The translations under genes and the position numbers were made by a program. Positions 4,667-5,101 of a stretch of DNA of 5,101 bases are shown piece after piece (the stretch's first letter is position 1; every line of letters begins with the position of its first letter). This stretch comes from JBDNDK01 sp046719185 (GTDB taxonomy: Bacteria > Armatimonadota > UBA5829). The notes beneath the pieces are model-generated. The model made no database searches, had not been told where the DNA came from, and was given only the letters and a program-made list of their open reading frames with translations. Where the stretch lies: NCBI GenBank assembly GCA_046719185.1, contig JBDNDK010000168.1, positions 1 to 5,101 of the forward strand, read 5' to 3'.

Positions 4667-5101
4667 CTAAGGCATAATCCATGAATATCCAGCATTGAAA
4701 CTCAAAGCATTAATACCTCTATTTGGTGGAAATATACCTGCATTAGAGATGTGATTTATCTTAAATCCAAAAGTTAAGGCAGAGTTTGTATCAAACGAAT
4801 AATGATATGTCAAACCAGCATTCTCAATAAAATTGAACTTGCTTCCCTGCTCATAAACATTTTTGAAAAAATATGAAAACCCAATACCTAAATCCACACT
4901 AACTGCAGATTCTTTTTCTATTAAAAAATATTTGCTGTATGTAAATGCAGCAATTATTGCATTGTTATTAGGTGTATTTAACACATCTCCATATGTTACT
5001 TCATAACCAGCTTCATCTGTTGATGAGCTAAATTTGGTATCTCTATATTTTAAACCTAAAATATCATATTTTGATGTTGTTGCTTTTCTCAAACCAGTAG
5101 C
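4667..5101 (-). CDS. PagL-like lipid A 3-O-deacylase (acyloxyacyl hydrolase family), C-terminal part (partial, runs off right edge)
   Basis: PagL-type enzymes are outer-membrane beta barrels that remove the 3-O acyl chain from lipid A, changing envelope permeability and host recognition. The frame is open from the right edge (5101) to TAG 4669-4667, giving 144 residues of the C-terminal part. The family motif is clear: INHISNAG followed by PPNRGIN and AGYSW. The His (4753-4751) and Ser (4747-4745) match the catalytic His-x-Ser of PagL. The rest alternates polar and aromatic residues as expected of barrel strands (for example SVDLGIGFSYFF and LTYHYSF). The protein ends WIMP, not the usual terminal aromatic. 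TTG at 5092-5090 could be read as a start, but the open frame to the edge and the missing signal peptide argue that the true start lies outside. The M48 gene follows after a 97-bp gap with its own promoter. Good confidence in the family; activity unproven. Confidence 0.85.
   Translation of the reverse strand, partial: ATGLRKATTSKYDILGLKYRDTKFSSSTDEAGYEVTYGDVLNTPNNNAIIAAFTYSKYFLIEKESAVSVDLGIGFSYFFKNVYEQGSKFNFIENAGLTYHYSFDTNSALTFGFKINHISNAGIFPPNRGINALSFNAGYSWIMP

Noticed and set aside
4667..5092. Complete gene starting at TTG 5092
   Set aside because: The frame is open to the window edge, no Shine-Dalgarno is seen and the signal peptide is absent, so it is a partial gene.

Overview
This window is AT-rich DNA (roughly one third G+C by eye; Arg mostly AGA, Ile often ATA). 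It appears to come from a Gram-negative bacterium: one gene product looks like an outer-membrane lipid A deacylase, and another is a secreted M48 zinc protease. The codon style and gene mix would suit an AT-rich didermic lineage such as Deferribacterota, but nothing here fixes the taxon.

Layout. Positions 588-1 (minus) carry the N-terminal part of the RNA ligase gene rtcB, which runs off the left edge. Its last ~75 bases no longer look like RtcB and are more GC-rich. Just upstream, in the same probable operon, is a DUF721/DciA-family gene (1173-598, minus). A 109-bp AT-rich divergent promoter region (1174-1282) separates it from a plus-strand pair: an ABC-2 exporter ATPase (1283-2206) and a membrane permease (2212-2559). 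Both look degenerate. The ATPase lacks the Walker B catalytic glutamate and the H-loop histidine, and the permease stops after about half the usual length. Next, also on plus, is a Gfo/Idh/MocA-family NAD(P)-dependent oxidoreductase (2650-3676), split in two by a single-base frameshift at a run of eight A's.

The plus genes meet two minus-strand genes tail to tail across 3677-3789. This gap holds a short GC-rich palindrome that resembles a widespread dispersed repeat, and a perfect 13-bp inverted repeat with a palindromic AT loop. The minus-strand genes are a signal-peptide-bearing M48 metalloprotease (4569/4566-3790) and, at the right edge, the C-terminal part of a PagL-like lipid A 3-O-deacylase (5101-4667). 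The protease has its own likely promoter and a perfect 20-bp palindrome directly before its Shine-Dalgarno sequence.

Functional reading. The right side deals with the outer envelope (lipid A modification, periplasmic proteolysis) and the left side with RNA repair and DNA replication. The middle looks like an exporter locus under decay, next to a sugar or cyclitol dehydrogenase gene that is either freshly mutated, mis-sequenced or rescued by slippage. I see no RNA genes, CRISPR array or recognisable transposase. I found no clear new biological system; the most notable signals are the catalytically depleted ATPase with its half-size permease, the A8 frameshift, and the intergenic palindromes.
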